DNA from: Paenibacillus sp. 32352
GTDB lineage: Bacteria; Bacillota; Bacilli; Paenibacillales; NBRC-103111
Length of the DNA stretch: 64,000 bases
Direction of reading: 5' to 3'
NCBI RefSeq assembly: GCF_002042965.1
Contig: NZ_MZNT01000003.1
Span: 1-64,000 of the forward strand
Below the pieces are notes generated by a model. The model made no database searches. It was given only the letters and a program-made list of their open reading frames with translations, and was not told the DNA's origin. Positions within the stretch are counted from its first letter, which is position 1. Each line of letters starts with the position of its first letter. Below, one piece after another: positions 43,929 to 53,056 of this stretch. The position numbers and the translations under genes were made by a program.

Positions 43929-45191
43929 TTAATGCAGCAAATCTCCCGCCAGCACGGCAAGCTCTATTTTGTTCAAGCTGAAGCAGTATTCGTGAGTCAT
44001 TTCGAAGGCGAACGGAGGCTCTTCCGGGGTCAGATAGGCCAGAACGGCCTCCAATTCGGAAGGAGCGTACCAGTCCCCTTCCTCAGCCGGGGAGAAGGGA
44101 CGGTCCCGCCAAGCATCGGTCAAACGCGGACTGTACAGGGGGGAAGCGCCGGGACGAAGGCGGCAGCCGTCCAGCCACTCCTTCAACTGACCTTTGGGCA
44201 CAGGCGGCGATTGGCGAATCGGGGCGAACAAATGAGGCCAGTAATCGGCACGCGATCCGGTATGCTGAGTATCCAATGCAAAGGTTCGCGCACCTTTTTT
44301 TACGACCGGGATCCCGAACAGCACCGCATACAGCTTCTTTCCTACCTCGATCCTCTCCTTCAAGCTTCCGAAATTCTCCAGAATAAGGCCCGCCAAACGT
44401 ACCTTGTCGGCTTCGTTATAAGGAATCACGACCTGATTCAGCTGAAGCAGCGACTGGGCCTGGAACCATATCGTATCCAGCACCGTTTTGCGGTATACAG
44501 GATGCTGTACGACACGCTGCTCAATATAGCTCTGCTCGTTGATGATAAGCCCCATCGTGAGAAGAGCGGAATTCCGCTCCTCCCAGAACTGCTCCCATAC
44601 CGGCTGCATAAAGTCCGAGACATGAAGTAGGCGAAGATACTGAAACAGCGGCTTGCCTGCGTTGAGGCTGGCTTCGTAAAGCAGAAGCTGCGGATAAGCG
44701 TCATGAAAAATAAGCGCATTGGCACGCTCCAGGAACGCAAACAGGTGCTCCCGTTGGGATTCGTCCAGCAGGTGGGGGAGGAGCTCTCCCTTCAAATCGG
44801 TCATGCTCCAGCCTCCGTTGCGTGAGACCAGATGGGCCAGCAGGGCCCAGTGCAGCTCCGGATGCTTCCGGTACATATGCAGGTAGGCATGGGTGCGAGT
44901 TACATTATTGCGGTTATGCCAGGCGGTCGTTGAACGGATTCGGTCGATCAGCGCCGCATGGTGGTGCTGTTTAGGCGATGGAGTCAGAGGGGGTGCGGCG
45001 TTAAGCCGCGACCGAAGCCCATCCACCGCTTCCTTCGACAGGCTGATCCCGCCGATTTGATCGAGCTGGGCGGTTTCGTACAGGAAGGAGGAGGCCTTTC
45101 CTTTTGTCCACTGGACAATTTCCTGCGGCGCATCAGCCAGCTTGCTGAATAAATCCCAGCTGTTCCATCTGTATTTTCCACGCTTCATCAT
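43929..45191 (-). CDS. DUF2515 (YppC-like) protein
   Basis: 420 residues, soluble. RIRSTTAWHNRNNVTRTHAYLHMYRKHPELHWALLAHLVSRNGGWSMTDLKG and ANALIFHDAYPQLLLYE match the DUF2515/YppC family of Bacillales, function unknown. AGGGAGGCCGGAAACA precedes the ATG pair. The stop codon directly abuts the convergent lipoprotein gene, with no terminator between. Confidence 0.8.
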   Translation of the reverse strand: MMKRGKYRWNSWDLFSKLADAPQEIVQWTKGKASSFLYETAQLDQIGGISLSKEAVDGLRSRLNAAPPLTPSPKQHHHAALIDRIRSTTAWHNRNNVTRTHAYLHMYRKHPELHWALLAHLVSRNGGWSMTDLKGELLPHLLDESQREHLFAFLERANALIFHDAYPQLLLYEASLNAGKPLFQYLRLLHVSDFMQPVWEQFWEERNSALLTMGLIINEQSYIEQRVVQHPVYRKTVLDTIWFQAQSLLQLNQVVIPYNEADKVRLAGLILENFGSLKERIEVGKKLYAVLFGIPVVKKGARTFALDTQHTGSRADYWPHLFAPIRQSPPVPKGQLKEWLDGCRLRPGASPLYSPRLTDAWRDRPFSPAEEGDWYAPSELEAVLAYLTPEEPPFAFEMTHEYCFSLNKIELAVLAGDLLH

Positions 45192-45364
45192 TGTTTCCGG
45201 CCTCCCTGCAAGCAGCCTTCTGCCTTTATTTCCAGCGTTAAAAAAGGAATTCGCTTCCTGCTGTCGAATTAGATATATGTGGGAAAACGAATCATTTTTC
45301 CACTTCGTGCGTATATACTTATGCTTAACTTAGCGCACTTATTTTTTATAAATGGAGGTACGGC

Positions 45365-46945
45365 ATGAAAAACAAAAGATGGAACCGATGGCTGCCTATG
45401 CTGCTGGTCGTCATGCTGGTGGTTCTGGCAGGCTGTCAGTCCGTAAGCGGAGTCGATCTGAACAAGGTGATGCAAAATTCTGTAAGCGTCAAGTCTTCTC
45501 AAGGCACTCAGACGATGACCCTGGAGCTCATACCGAACGCATCAGCCAAATTGACGGATGAGCAGCAGCGGATGATGGATTTGTTCAGCAAGGTGAAGCT
45601 GAGCATTACCGATATGAAGCAGCAGGATACTACGCACGTATCGATTAAAGGGGCATTTGAATATAACAAAGGAAAAATTCCATTCCTGATGGTATTGTCA
45701 GATCAAGACTACTACCTGACGGTGGAAGGCGCGAACAAACCGATCGTTCTACATAACAGCGTAGCAGCCATGGAGCAAGCACAGGATGTGCTGTCCCAGG
45801 AAATGAAGGAGCAAATAAAGCAGCTGTACAAAAAATCGGCTGAATTGACTCCAGTCTTCGCGGGGTATATTAGCGGCAACCTGCCTAATCCGAAGAACAT
45901 TACGATTATGGATGCCAAGGAATATGTCAATAATGAAGGCTTGAACCTCAAACGGATTCATGCTGAGATTAAAGGCGGCGAGCTCGTTGATCTGGTCAAA
46001 GGCTTCTTAACGAACCTGTTGAAGGACGAAAAGGGAATGAAGGACATTCTCGGTCAATTGTACGATCTGATGCTTCCGATTGCACAGCAGGCCATCAAAG
46101 AAAGCAAGGCTCAAGGCGGCAGCCCGATGGATGAGATGATCGCCCCTTACTTGAACAACAAAACCTTGGCGGTCGAATTTGCTTTCACCTTCCTGCAAAC
46201 GAAGCTGAAAGAGGTTGTCGATAATTATGATCAATCCGTACAATCGGCGCTCAGCTCGGCAGGCGGAGAAGACCTGAAGGTACTATTGAGCGATAAGCAG
46301 TATGCCACTTACGATCTGTATGTAGACAGCGACCTTATGCCTCGCAAATCGGCGATGGAAATTCATATCACATTCCCTGAGAGCGCAGATCAACCGGTCA
46401 GCGGAATCAAAATTACATCGAGCACAGATGTCTGGAATATTAACAAGCCGGTTACGGCAGATACCATCAATACCAGCGGCGGTCTGCTGGAGATGAACTC
46501 GCTTAGCAAGCCGGGCAAGATCCTTGCGGCGCTGGATTCGAAATCTCAGCTGTACCAATTGCTTAAATACGATTTGCGCATTACCAAAAAAGAAATTAAC
46601 CTGTTTATGGACGACAGCTATTATGATGAGTCCTCCAAGCCTTACATTAGCCATGATGTGACGATGGTGCCTGTACGTTTTGTTGTTGAACAGCTCGATT
46701 CGGATGTAGCATGGGATGCGGCTACGAAGCAGGTTACCATTACCGATCCGGTAAGCGGCGCCGTCATCAAGCTGAACGTCGGCAGCAAGCAGGCTTCCGT
46801 CAACGGAACGATCAAAGCGTTGGAGACAGAGGCTGAGCTTACTAACGGGACGACATTCGTACCGGTTCGCTTCATTGCAGAGAGCATGGGTGCCAAGGTG
46901 GAATGGAATCCTGACCTGAAAATGGTAACGATCACTCGCGATTAG
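45365..46945 (+). CDS. Lipoprotein with C-terminal copper-amine-oxidase-N-like (stalk) domain
   Basis: 526 residues. Lipoprotein signal with lipobox VLAGC, a ~370-residue central domain rich in Lys/Gln helices, and a C-terminal ~110-residue domain with two VPVRFxxE motifs (MVPVRFVVEQL, FVPVRFIAESMGAKVEW) diagnostic of the Cu-amine-oxidase-N/stalk domain common on Paenibacillus surface proteins. Probably wall- or membrane-surface located; activity unknown. SD GGAGGTACGGC. Confidence 0.85.
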   Translation: MKNKRWNRWLPMLLVVMLVVLAGCQSVSGVDLNKVMQNSVSVKSSQGTQTMTLELIPNASAKLTDEQQRMMDLFSKVKLSITDMKQQDTTHVSIKGAFEYNKGKIPFLMVLSDQDYYLTVEGANKPIVLHNSVAAMEQAQDVLSQEMKEQIKQLYKKSAELTPVFAGYISGNLPNPKNITIMDAKEYVNNEGLNLKRIHAEIKGGELVDLVKGFLTNLLKDEKGMKDILGQLYDLMLPIAQQAIKESKAQGGSPMDEMIAPYLNNKTLAVEFAFTFLQTKLKEVVDNYDQSVQSALSSAGGEDLKVLLSDKQYATYDLYVDSDLMPRKSAMEIHITFPESADQPVSGIKITSSTDVWNINKPVTADTINTSGGLLEMNSLSKPGKILAALDSKSQLYQLLKYDLRITKKEINLFMDDSYYDESSKPYISHDVTMVPVRFVVEQLDSDVAWDAATKQVTITDPVSGAVIKLNVGSKQASVNGTIKALETEAELTNGTTFVPVRFIAESMGAKVEWNPDLKMVTITRD

Positions 46946-46986
46946 TATTTCCCGTTCATAATGGAATCATCAATTCTTATTCTCGA

Positions 46987-47022
46987 AGAGAAGGCCGTTG
47001 AAAGACGACCTTCTCTTTTTTT
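46987..47022 (+). terminator. Terminator of the stalk-domain lipoprotein gene
   Basis: AGAGAAGG / CCTTCTCT arms around CCGTTGAAAGACGA, then seven T. Confidence 0.85.
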
Positions 47023-47150
47023 CGTAACAAAATCTGTGCATTCCGGGGCTTCTCGCAAAGCACCTGCAGCAGTCTTCGAAGCCCATCCACTTTGTAAGGT
47101 TACTTCCTCGGGTAATTGATAGCTGACACTTCTACGTCAGCGGCAAGCAC

Positions 47151-47186
47151 AAAAAAAGCCTGATTCCGCCGGATCAGGCTTTTTTA
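47151..47186. terminator. Bidirectional terminator
   Basis: A7-GCCTGAT ... ATCAGGC-T6: A/T runs on both sides allow function in both directions; it serves the ribbon-helix-helix/SPFH pair on the minus strand. Confidence 0.85.
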
Positions 47187-47204
47187 TATTCATGCTGAAT
47201 GCCC

Positions 47205-47408
47205 TTAGTTGTCTTCTTCCGAATCCGTTGATTCCAGAGGAATACCGGGAGGCCGCGGGCCGGGAAGGCGTCCCGCACGTGAGGCTGCTTCGCGGAGCAA
47301 AAATTCGATATGCCCGTTCACGCTGCGAAATTCATCCTCGGCCCATCGTTCAAGAATCTGATACAGCTTAGGGTCTAGTCTAAGGGCAAAGTTTTTCTTG
47401 GGTGCCAT
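47205..47408 (-). CDS. Arc-like ribbon-helix-helix protein
   Basis: 67 residues. KNFALRLDPKLYQILERWAEDEFRSVNGHIEFLLREA is an Arc/MetJ-type ribbon-helix-helix fold with a ~25-residue Pro/acidic tail. No toxin gene is adjacent; it lies 11 bp after the SPFH gene and is probably co-transcribed. No convincing SD. Likely a DNA-binding regulator of its own unit, or an adaptor. Confidence 0.75.
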   Translation of the reverse strand: MAPKKNFALRLDPKLYQILERWAEDEFRSVNGHIEFLLREAASRAGRLPGPRPPGIPLESTDSEEDN

Positions 47409-47419
47409 AGGGCTAAGGC

Positions 47420-48262
47420 TTAATAGAGACTTCCGGTGTTAATAACAGGATTAGCGGAACGATCGGATACGATGGCTACCAGCAAATTATTGATCATAGC
47501 GGCTTTCCGCTCCTCGTCGAGCTCAATGACGCCTTCCTTCTGCAGCTGGGCAATAGCTAGCTGTACCATGCCTACCGCGCCTTCCACGATCTTAGAGCGT
47601 GCAGAGATGATCGCGGTTGCCTGCTGGCGCTGCAGCATGGCGCTTGCAATTTCCGTAGAGTAGGCCAGGTGAGTCAGACGGGCTTCGAGCACCTCAACCC
47701 CTGCAACGGACAACCGCTCCTGGAGCTCTTTGCTGAGCTCTTCCGCAATTTCCTCCGAATTACCGCGAAGCGAATATCCGGTGCTTTCAAATACATCGTA
47801 AGGATATTTGTTAGCGACATGACGCAAGGCGGTTTCGCTCTGGATTTCAACAAATTGCTCATAACGATCCACATCGAACGTAGCTTTAGCCGAATCAACG
47901 ACTCTGAATACGACAACCGCAGCGATCTCAATCGGATTTCCTTCAATATCATTCACTTTTAATTTCGCGCTGTTGAAGTTGCGAACGCGGAGCGATACTT
48001 TCTTGCGTAAGGACAAGGGTACGGTCAGCCAGATTCCGCTCTCGCGGATCGTTCCTACATAGCTGCCGAAAAAGGTAACGATATAGCCTTCATTCGGTTG
48101 AACGACCGTAAGTCCACTCGCAAGAAGAGCGCCAATAACGATAGCAACAACGCCGACAATTTCATTGACGTTAATCAGTAACAGCAAGCCTGCGGCGACA
48201 AAGATCAAGATCAATAGTACTCCGAGAAATCCGTTGAGAACCCACGCTTTTTTTTCTTTCAT
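47420..48262 (-). CDS. SPFH/band-7 (prohibitin-like) membrane protein
   Basis: About 280 residues. Two N-terminal hydrophobic segments, then a band-7 domain (VVQPNEGYIVTFFGSYVGTIRESGIWLTVPL, NFNSAKLKVNDIEGNPIEIAAVVVFRVVDSAKATFDVD, RHVANKYPYDVFE) and a helical C-terminus (MLQRQQATAIISARSKIVEGAVGMVQLA). Membrane-microdomain scaffold. AAGGAG 8 nt before ATG 48262 sets the start; the GTG at 48271 is within the SD zone. Confidence 0.9.
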   Translation of the reverse strand: MKEKKAWVLNGFLGVLLILIFVAAGLLLLINVNEIVGVVAIVIGALLASGLTVVQPNEGYIVTFFGSYVGTIRESGIWLTVPLSLRKKVSLRVRNFNSAKLKVNDIEGNPIEIAAVVVFRVVDSAKATFDVDRYEQFVEIQSETALRHVANKYPYDVFESTGYSLRGNSEEIAEELSKELQERLSVAGVEVLEARLTHLAYSTEIASAMLQRQQATAIISARSKIVEGAVGMVQLAIAQLQKEGVIELDEERKAAMINNLLVAIVSDRSANPVINTGSLY

Positions 48263-48301
48263 GGTCTGCACTCCTTCGTAAACAAGAATTTGTTATCAAA
48301 T

Positions 48302-48320
48302 AAATATCTTTTTGATATTT
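48302..48320. promoter_or_regulatory. Inverted repeat in the SPFH leader
   Basis: AAATATC-TTTTT-GATATTT, perfect 7-bp arms, just downstream of the SPFH promoter -10. Operator or leader hairpin. Confidence 0.45.
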
Positions 48321-48322
48321 TT

Positions 48323-48351
48323 ATGATATCACTTTTTCTAATAATTGTAAA
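48323..48351 (-). promoter_or_regulatory. SPFH gene promoter
   Basis: Minus strand TTTACA (48346-48351), a 17-bp spacer, then TATCAT (48323-48328). Confidence 0.75.
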
Positions 48352-48382
48352 GTACCGCAAATTACCATAAGAGCCGAGTGCA

Positions 48383-48411
48383 TTGACACAAGGGTTGAGG
48401 CATGCTATAAC
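48383..48411 (+). promoter_or_regulatory. Promoter of the thioredoxin-like gene
   Basis: TTGACA (48383-48388), a 17-bp spacer, then TATAAC (48406-48411). Confidence 0.85.
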
Positions 48412-48445
48412 GTGTTGTAAGACAACTCGAAGGTGGTGTATATCT

Positions 48446-48790
48446 ATGGAAAAAGTCCATTCCGAGCAAGTTTTTCAACAAAAAATAGAGGGTGCAAAGC
48501 CGACTATTGCTGTTTTTAAAGCAACCTGGTGCAAAGACTGCCACTTTATTGAACCGTTTATGCCAGAAGTGGTAGAAGCCTATAAAGACCGGTTAGATTT
48601 TATCGAGCTGGACCGGGATGAGGTGCCGGATCTTTGCGAGAAGCTGAACATTCTCGGCATTCCAAGCTTCATTGCATTCCGCGAAGGGCAGGAGCTGGTC
48701 CGTTTCGTCAGCAAATTGCGTAAAACTAGAGACGAGATCGAACAATTCCTGGATCGTGCAATAGAGGTTTCAGAGGCTTTGAAAAAATAA
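48446..48790 (+). CDS. Thioredoxin-like protein
   Basis: 114 residues. Active site WCKDC, cis-Pro in GIPSFIAF, no signal peptide, so cytoplasmic. YtpP/YusE-like small thioredoxins are the nearest type. AAGGTGGTGTATATCT-ATG at 48446 is the start; the longer ORF includes the promoter. Likely disulphide reductase or bacillithiol-linked role. Confidence 0.88.
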   Translation: MEKVHSEQVFQQKIEGAKPTIAVFKATWCKDCHFIEPFMPEVVEAYKDRLDFIELDRDEVPDLCEKLNILGIPSFIAFREGQELVRFVSKLRKTRDEIEQFLDRAIEVSEALKK

Positions 48791-48805
48791 TCAGGCATCA
48801 TCATC

Positions 48806-48854
48806 AGCCGCCCGTTGCTCAGAGGAATCTGGCAATAGGGCGGCTGTTTGTTTT
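48806..48854 (+). terminator. Terminator after the thioredoxin-like gene
   Basis: AGCCGCCC / GGGCGGCT arms with a GTTTGTTTT tail. The following gap to 49134 shows only a TATAAT (49063-49068) that may serve ctaA. Confidence 0.75.
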
Positions 48855-49134
48855 AAAAGGTAATGTACCGTTGCATTCGAGGAAGAATAAATGGGGCAAA
48901 AGCGGCCCTGTATTATAGGGAGAGCATCGTTATCCCATTGCCATCAAAATGTCACTATTGCCCATCGCGCGGCCCGTCTGGGTTTACCGGGAATGCTATG
49001 AAAACCGGCTGTCTTGTTTCAAGGGTTTGTAACAATTCCGCATGGATTTGCTTTAGTTTTATGGCTATAATGAAACATGAGCGATTGACTTGACTCATCA
49101 TGTCGAGACTTAAAAAAGTAGGTGAGTTCATCAC

Positions 49135-50049
49135 ATGAATAGGCAGAAATGGTTAAAATGGTCATCCTTTGCCAGTATGTATGGAATGCTCTTGATTCTG
49201 ATTATGGGCGCTCTGGTAACCAAAACGGAATCGGGCCGCGGCTGCGGAGATGATTGGCCGTTATGCAACGGCAAATTCATTCCTGCTTATACCATCGAAT
49301 CCATCATTGAATACAGTCACCGTTTCGTGACAGGCATTGTGGGCATGATTTTACTTGTTACTTTAATCCTGGTCCTTCGGTATAGCACAAGGAAAGATGC
49401 GAAATGGTTCGTCAGCTTGGCGATGGTCTTTACCGTTCTTCAGGCGATTTTAGGCGCTATGGCTGTAATGTGGCCCCAATCATCAGCAACTCTTGCACTG
49501 CACTTCGGTATCTCGCTGGTCGCCTTCGCATTAACTCTTTTGCTTGCTCTGGTCTACACCCGATTCGGGTCGATGCTGTCGGAAACCAAGCAATCTCTAA
49601 GTCCGGGAATCAAATGGGCCATATGGATTATCACGATTTATTGTTATGGGGTTGTTTATCTGGGAGCTTTCGTCAGACATACGAACTCTGCAGGCGGCTG
49701 CATAGGCTGGCCGTTATGCAACGGACAAGTTATCCCTGAGCTGTCCGGAGCTACGCTAATCGTGTTTATTCACCGTTTGGGCGCGGTTTTGCTACTGCTC
49801 CTTCTGCTTTGGTTCTACTTCACCGTGAAGAAACAAATGGGGGACAAGGGCAATGTGGTTCAAGCGGGGAAATGGGCTTTGATCTTCGTTTTGCTGCAAA
49901 TATTGAGCGGAGGCTATGTAACTTTGTCTATGGGGTATGACTGGTATTTGCTTGCCAGCATGCTGCATACGATTCTTATTTCTTGTTTGTTCGGAATCTT
50001 ATGTTATTTATGTGTTCTAACCCTGCAGGGCAGGAAAGGAATCCGCTAA
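49135..50049 (+). CDS. ctaA: Heme A synthase
   Basis: 304 residues, eight hydrophobic segments in two four-helix halves. Each half has its Cys pair (GRGCGDDWPLCNG and AGGCIGWPLCNG) and heme-ligand His (EYSHRFVTG and FIHRLGAVLL), as in Bacillus-type CtaA/Cox15. Oxidises heme O to heme A for cytochrome aa3. AGGTGAGTTCATCAC precedes the ATG. Encoded 36 kb from ctaB rather than beside it. Confidence 0.94.
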   Translation: MNRQKWLKWSSFASMYGMLLILIMGALVTKTESGRGCGDDWPLCNGKFIPAYTIESIIEYSHRFVTGIVGMILLVTLILVLRYSTRKDAKWFVSLAMVFTVLQAILGAMAVMWPQSSATLALHFGISLVAFALTLLLALVYTRFGSMLSETKQSLSPGIKWAIWIITIYCYGVVYLGAFVRHTNSAGGCIGWPLCNGQVIPELSGATLIVFIHRLGAVLLLLLLLWFYFTVKKQMGDKGNVVQAGKWALIFVLLQILSGGYVTLSMGYDWYLLASMLHTILISCLFGILCYLCVLTLQGRKGIR

Positions 50050-50198
50050 TGACGGGCTTACGGAGCTTTCTTATGAGCTGCGTAAGCCTTTATTATTGCA
50101 TAGGAAATCAGGCGAGACAGGCACCTTGCGGTGGCCGCGAAAACATAGTGGAACTGGACTCGCTATACATACGTTAGGATAAAAGGAGAAGGTGACGA

Positions 50199-51968
50199 AT
50201 GGTTTACACGAACTTACGTGCATTTGTGGAAGCGCTGCGCCAGGACAAGCAGCTGGTCGAGATCAGCGCGCCGGTCGATCCGAATCTGGAGCTGGCCGAA
50301 ATTCATCGGAGAGTTATTGATGAGGAGGGTCCTGCCCTATTGTTTACGAATGTTAAGGGGAGCTCCTTTCCCGTCGTAACGAATCTGTTCGGGACGAGCC
50401 GAAGAGTGGATATGGCGTTCGGTCCGAAGCCGGAGCAGTTTATGAAGCAAATCATTAACGCGACTGACACGTTGATGCCTCCGACGCCCAAAGCGTTATG
50501 GAATGAGCGCGGCCTGATCATGGATTTGATGAAGGTAGGGACTAAAACCGTCCCTTCTTCGGCCGCGCCGGTAATGCAGCAGCTTCGCAAGGATGCGCCG
50601 CTTGCCGGTCTGCCCGTTCTGACCTGCTGGCAGGAGGATGGCGGCCCGTTCTTCACGCTGCCGCTGGTTTATACCGAGCATCCCGCTAACGGACATCATA
50701 ACCTCGGCATGTACCGCATGCAGGTTTATGATGACCGGACGACAGGGATGCACTGGCAAATTCATAAAGGCGGGGGCTTCCATCACTACGAGGCTGAGCA
50801 GCGCGGAGTCGCGCTGCCCGTCACCGTGTTCCTGGGCGGCCCGCCTGCGCTTATTGCCTCTGCGATTGCGCCTGTGCCTGAGCATTTGCCCGAGCTGATG
50901 CTGACTTCGCTCATCATCGGACAAAAGCTCCCCATGGCGGAAAACCCGCATGGGGGCCACAGGCTCGTAGCCGAGGCCGAGTTCGCCTTCTGCGGCTCCG
51001 TACCGCCGCATGTCCGCAGGCCAGAAGGGCCGTTCGGCGACCACTTCGGCTATTACTCGTTAACACATGACTTCCCTGTGTTCAATATTGACCATGTATG
51101 GCACCGTAAGGATGCCATTTATCCGGCAACCATTGTCGGCAAGCCTAGACAAGAGGACTACTATCTGGGCGAGTTTCTCCAGCGTCTATTATCGCCGGCA
51201 TTCCCGATGGTCATGCCTGGGGTCAAGGAGCTGTGGACCTACGCCGAGAGCGGCTTCCATTCTCTTGCTGCCGCGGTCGTGCGGGAAAGCTACAGCCGCG
51301 AGGCTTTGACCACCGGCTTTGCCATTCTGGGGCAGGGGCAGCTGACATTGACCAAGTTCCTCATGCTGACGGACCAGCCGATCTCGCTGGAGCATTTTAC
51401 GCCGTTATTGGAAGCGGTGCTTGAACGGTTCGATCCTTACCGCGACTTATTCATCTTTAACAACACCTCTCATGATACGCTTGATTATACCGGCGGACGT
51501 CTGAACCACGGAAGCAAAGCGATCATGTTGGGCGTCGGAGAGCCGATCCGCAGCCTTCCGGCAGTCTATGACGGTGGGGAGATTCCGGAGATCGACAAGC
51601 TGTCCGTATACTGCCGGGGCTGCCTCGTCGTGTCAGGAGCGGAGTATTCCCGTGAACCGGAGCTGGCGAAAAGGCTGGTAGAGAGATCCGGCGATCGGCT
51701 GAAGGAATGGCCTATGGTTATTCTCGTGGATGATGCCGATCAAGCGACGGCTAATCAAACAGCCTTCCTGTGGACGGTATTTACACGTTTTAATCCGGCC
51801 AGCGATATTTATGCACGAACCCATGTCAAAGGTCATCATCTGGCTTACGAGCTGCCTCTCGTTATCGATGCCCGGATGAAGCCGGGCTATCCTGATGAGC
51901 TGATTCCGCGTGAAGATATCGTGAAACTTGTGGACAGCCGCTGGAAAGAGTACTTTAATAAGGTTTAA
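50199..51968 (+). CDS. UbiD family (de)carboxylase
   Basis: 589 residues. FVEALRQDKQLVEISAPVDPNLELAEIHRRV, LFTNVKGSSFPVVTNLFGT, NLGMYRMQVYDDRTTGMHWQIHKGGGFHH and AEFAFCGSVPPHVRRPEGPFGDHFGYYS are UbiD signatures; the latter bear the prenylated-FMN/Mn site (Arg, Glu, Glu). A UbiX partner is required, not in the window. With mqnE at 55.7 kb, the likely job is decarboxylation of a (dehypoxanthinyl) menaquinone precursor. SD GGAGAAGGTGACGA. Confidence 0.88.
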   Translation: MVYTNLRAFVEALRQDKQLVEISAPVDPNLELAEIHRRVIDEEGPALLFTNVKGSSFPVVTNLFGTSRRVDMAFGPKPEQFMKQIINATDTLMPPTPKALWNERGLIMDLMKVGTKTVPSSAAPVMQQLRKDAPLAGLPVLTCWQEDGGPFFTLPLVYTEHPANGHHNLGMYRMQVYDDRTTGMHWQIHKGGGFHHYEAEQRGVALPVTVFLGGPPALIASAIAPVPEHLPELMLTSLIIGQKLPMAENPHGGHRLVAEAEFAFCGSVPPHVRRPEGPFGDHFGYYSLTHDFPVFNIDHVWHRKDAIYPATIVGKPRQEDYYLGEFLQRLLSPAFPMVMPGVKELWTYAESGFHSLAAAVVRESYSREALTTGFAILGQGQLTLTKFLMLTDQPISLEHFTPLLEAVLERFDPYRDLFIFNNTSHDTLDYTGGRLNHGSKAIMLGVGEPIRSLPAVYDGGEIPEIDKLSVYCRGCLVVSGAEYSREPELAKRLVERSGDRLKEWPMVILVDDADQATANQTAFLWTVFTRFNPASDIYARTHVKGHHLAYELPLVIDARMKPGYPDELIPREDIVKLVDSRWKEYFNKV

Positions 51969-51981
51969 AGCAAGGAAGCTT

Positions 51982-52016
51982 AGGTATGCTGCGCTGAAGC
52001 CGCGGCATACCTTTTA
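51982..52016 (+). terminator. Terminator after the ubiD-family gene
   Basis: AGGTATGC / GCATACCT arms with inner GCG/CGC pairing, then TTTT. Two further hairpin-like segments (GCGGGAG-C-CTCCCGC, TAAGC...GCTTA) follow at 52032-52066. Confidence 0.75.
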
Positions 52017-52205
52017 TGCGCTGGAACATTTGCGGGAGCCTCCCGCTAAGCAGGGCCTCGCTTAGTGGGGGGATTTACCGGCAGCATTAGTAACCATCCG
52101 CTGGTTTGGGCATACTTACAATTATTTGCTTTCATGGCGGGCCAGGAATACGTCTCAGGCTGAAAGTATCGATGTCCTGCCAGCACAGCAAGGAGGCTAT
52201 CCGCA

Positions 52206-52946
52206 ATGCTAAGAATGCTGTTCAATGAACCCCGCCGCAAGGACGAGGGCGAGCTGCTTAAGGCTAATCAAGCGATTCACGGCTACATAGAGCTGATTCG
52301 CGATATTCCGTTACAGGAACGCAACCCGCAGGAGCGGCGGTATTATGTATGGTGCGGCAGCTTTGTCCGATCGCTCGATGAGCTGGAGCAGAGCCAATAC
52401 GCTGCCGCCAGGTACGGCGAGAGGGTGCGTTCGGCTTATCTTGATGAAATGGACGACAATGAGCTTGACGACTACCATCGGCATCTTTATTTTTATAAAA
52501 ATGCGATCATTCGTCTTTTTGCCATCCTGGACAAATTAGGTCAATTCATGAATGAACGGTTCCGGCTCAGAACCGAGGAGATCAAGGCTCGCTTCTCTTA
52601 TTTCACCGTGCTTCGCAATATGCATACGAACGGTCTGTATACGGAGCTGGAGGAACAGCTATTCCGGCTGAAGGAACAGTACGAAGAGCCCGTTGAACGG
52701 CTTCGAATCGAGCGGAATCTGGAGATCCATACGATCAATGCGGATTTGCTGGACGATCTGTTGAGAGTGTCCGAGACTAACGATGGCAGCGAGCAGAGGA
52801 TCCGAACGGAGAATATCCGGGAGCATATGCAGGATCTTGCTTCCGGCTGCGAGATGACGTATCACGCCGTCCGTTTAATTTTTGCCTATATTACCAAGCT
52901 GACAGAGTCTTCCGGCCGATATCCTCATGACCGGTCTAAGGCTTGA
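52206..52946 (+). CDS. Helical protein of unknown function (possible HEPN-like)
   Basis: 246 residues, charged and helical, no membrane segment. YHRHLYFYKNAIIRLFAILDKLGQFMNERF recalls Cthe_2314-type HEPN proteins, but I cannot confirm the family. AAGGAGGCTATCCGCA-ATG is a strong start. No toxin-antitoxin or defence partner is adjacent. An N-terminal basic patch (LFNEPRRKDEGE) is visible. Confidence 0.65.
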   Translation: MLRMLFNEPRRKDEGELLKANQAIHGYIELIRDIPLQERNPQERRYYVWCGSFVRSLDELEQSQYAAARYGERVRSAYLDEMDDNELDDYHRHLYFYKNAIIRLFAILDKLGQFMNERFRLRTEEIKARFSYFTVLRNMHTNGLYTELEEQLFRLKEQYEEPVERLRIERNLEIHTINADLLDDLLRVSETNDGSEQRIRTENIREHMQDLASGCEMTYHAVRLIFAYITKLTESSGRYPHDRSKA

Positions 52947-53056
52947 AAGCCAGGCATGGTTCCTCTATACTTTGAATAGAATGTACAAAAGGGTCCGTCC
53001 AAACCTTTGAATATGAGCATTTTTGAGAAGCCAAGAAACATATGAGGAGGACGTTC

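Noticed and set aside
47205..47408. Antitoxin of a toxin-antitoxin pair
   Set aside because: The fold fits an RHH antitoxin, but no toxin-like gene lies on either side; the neighbour is an SPFH protein.
52206..52946. HEPN-based defence gene
   Set aside because: Family assignment is uncertain and no MNT, CRISPR or other defence partner is adjacent.
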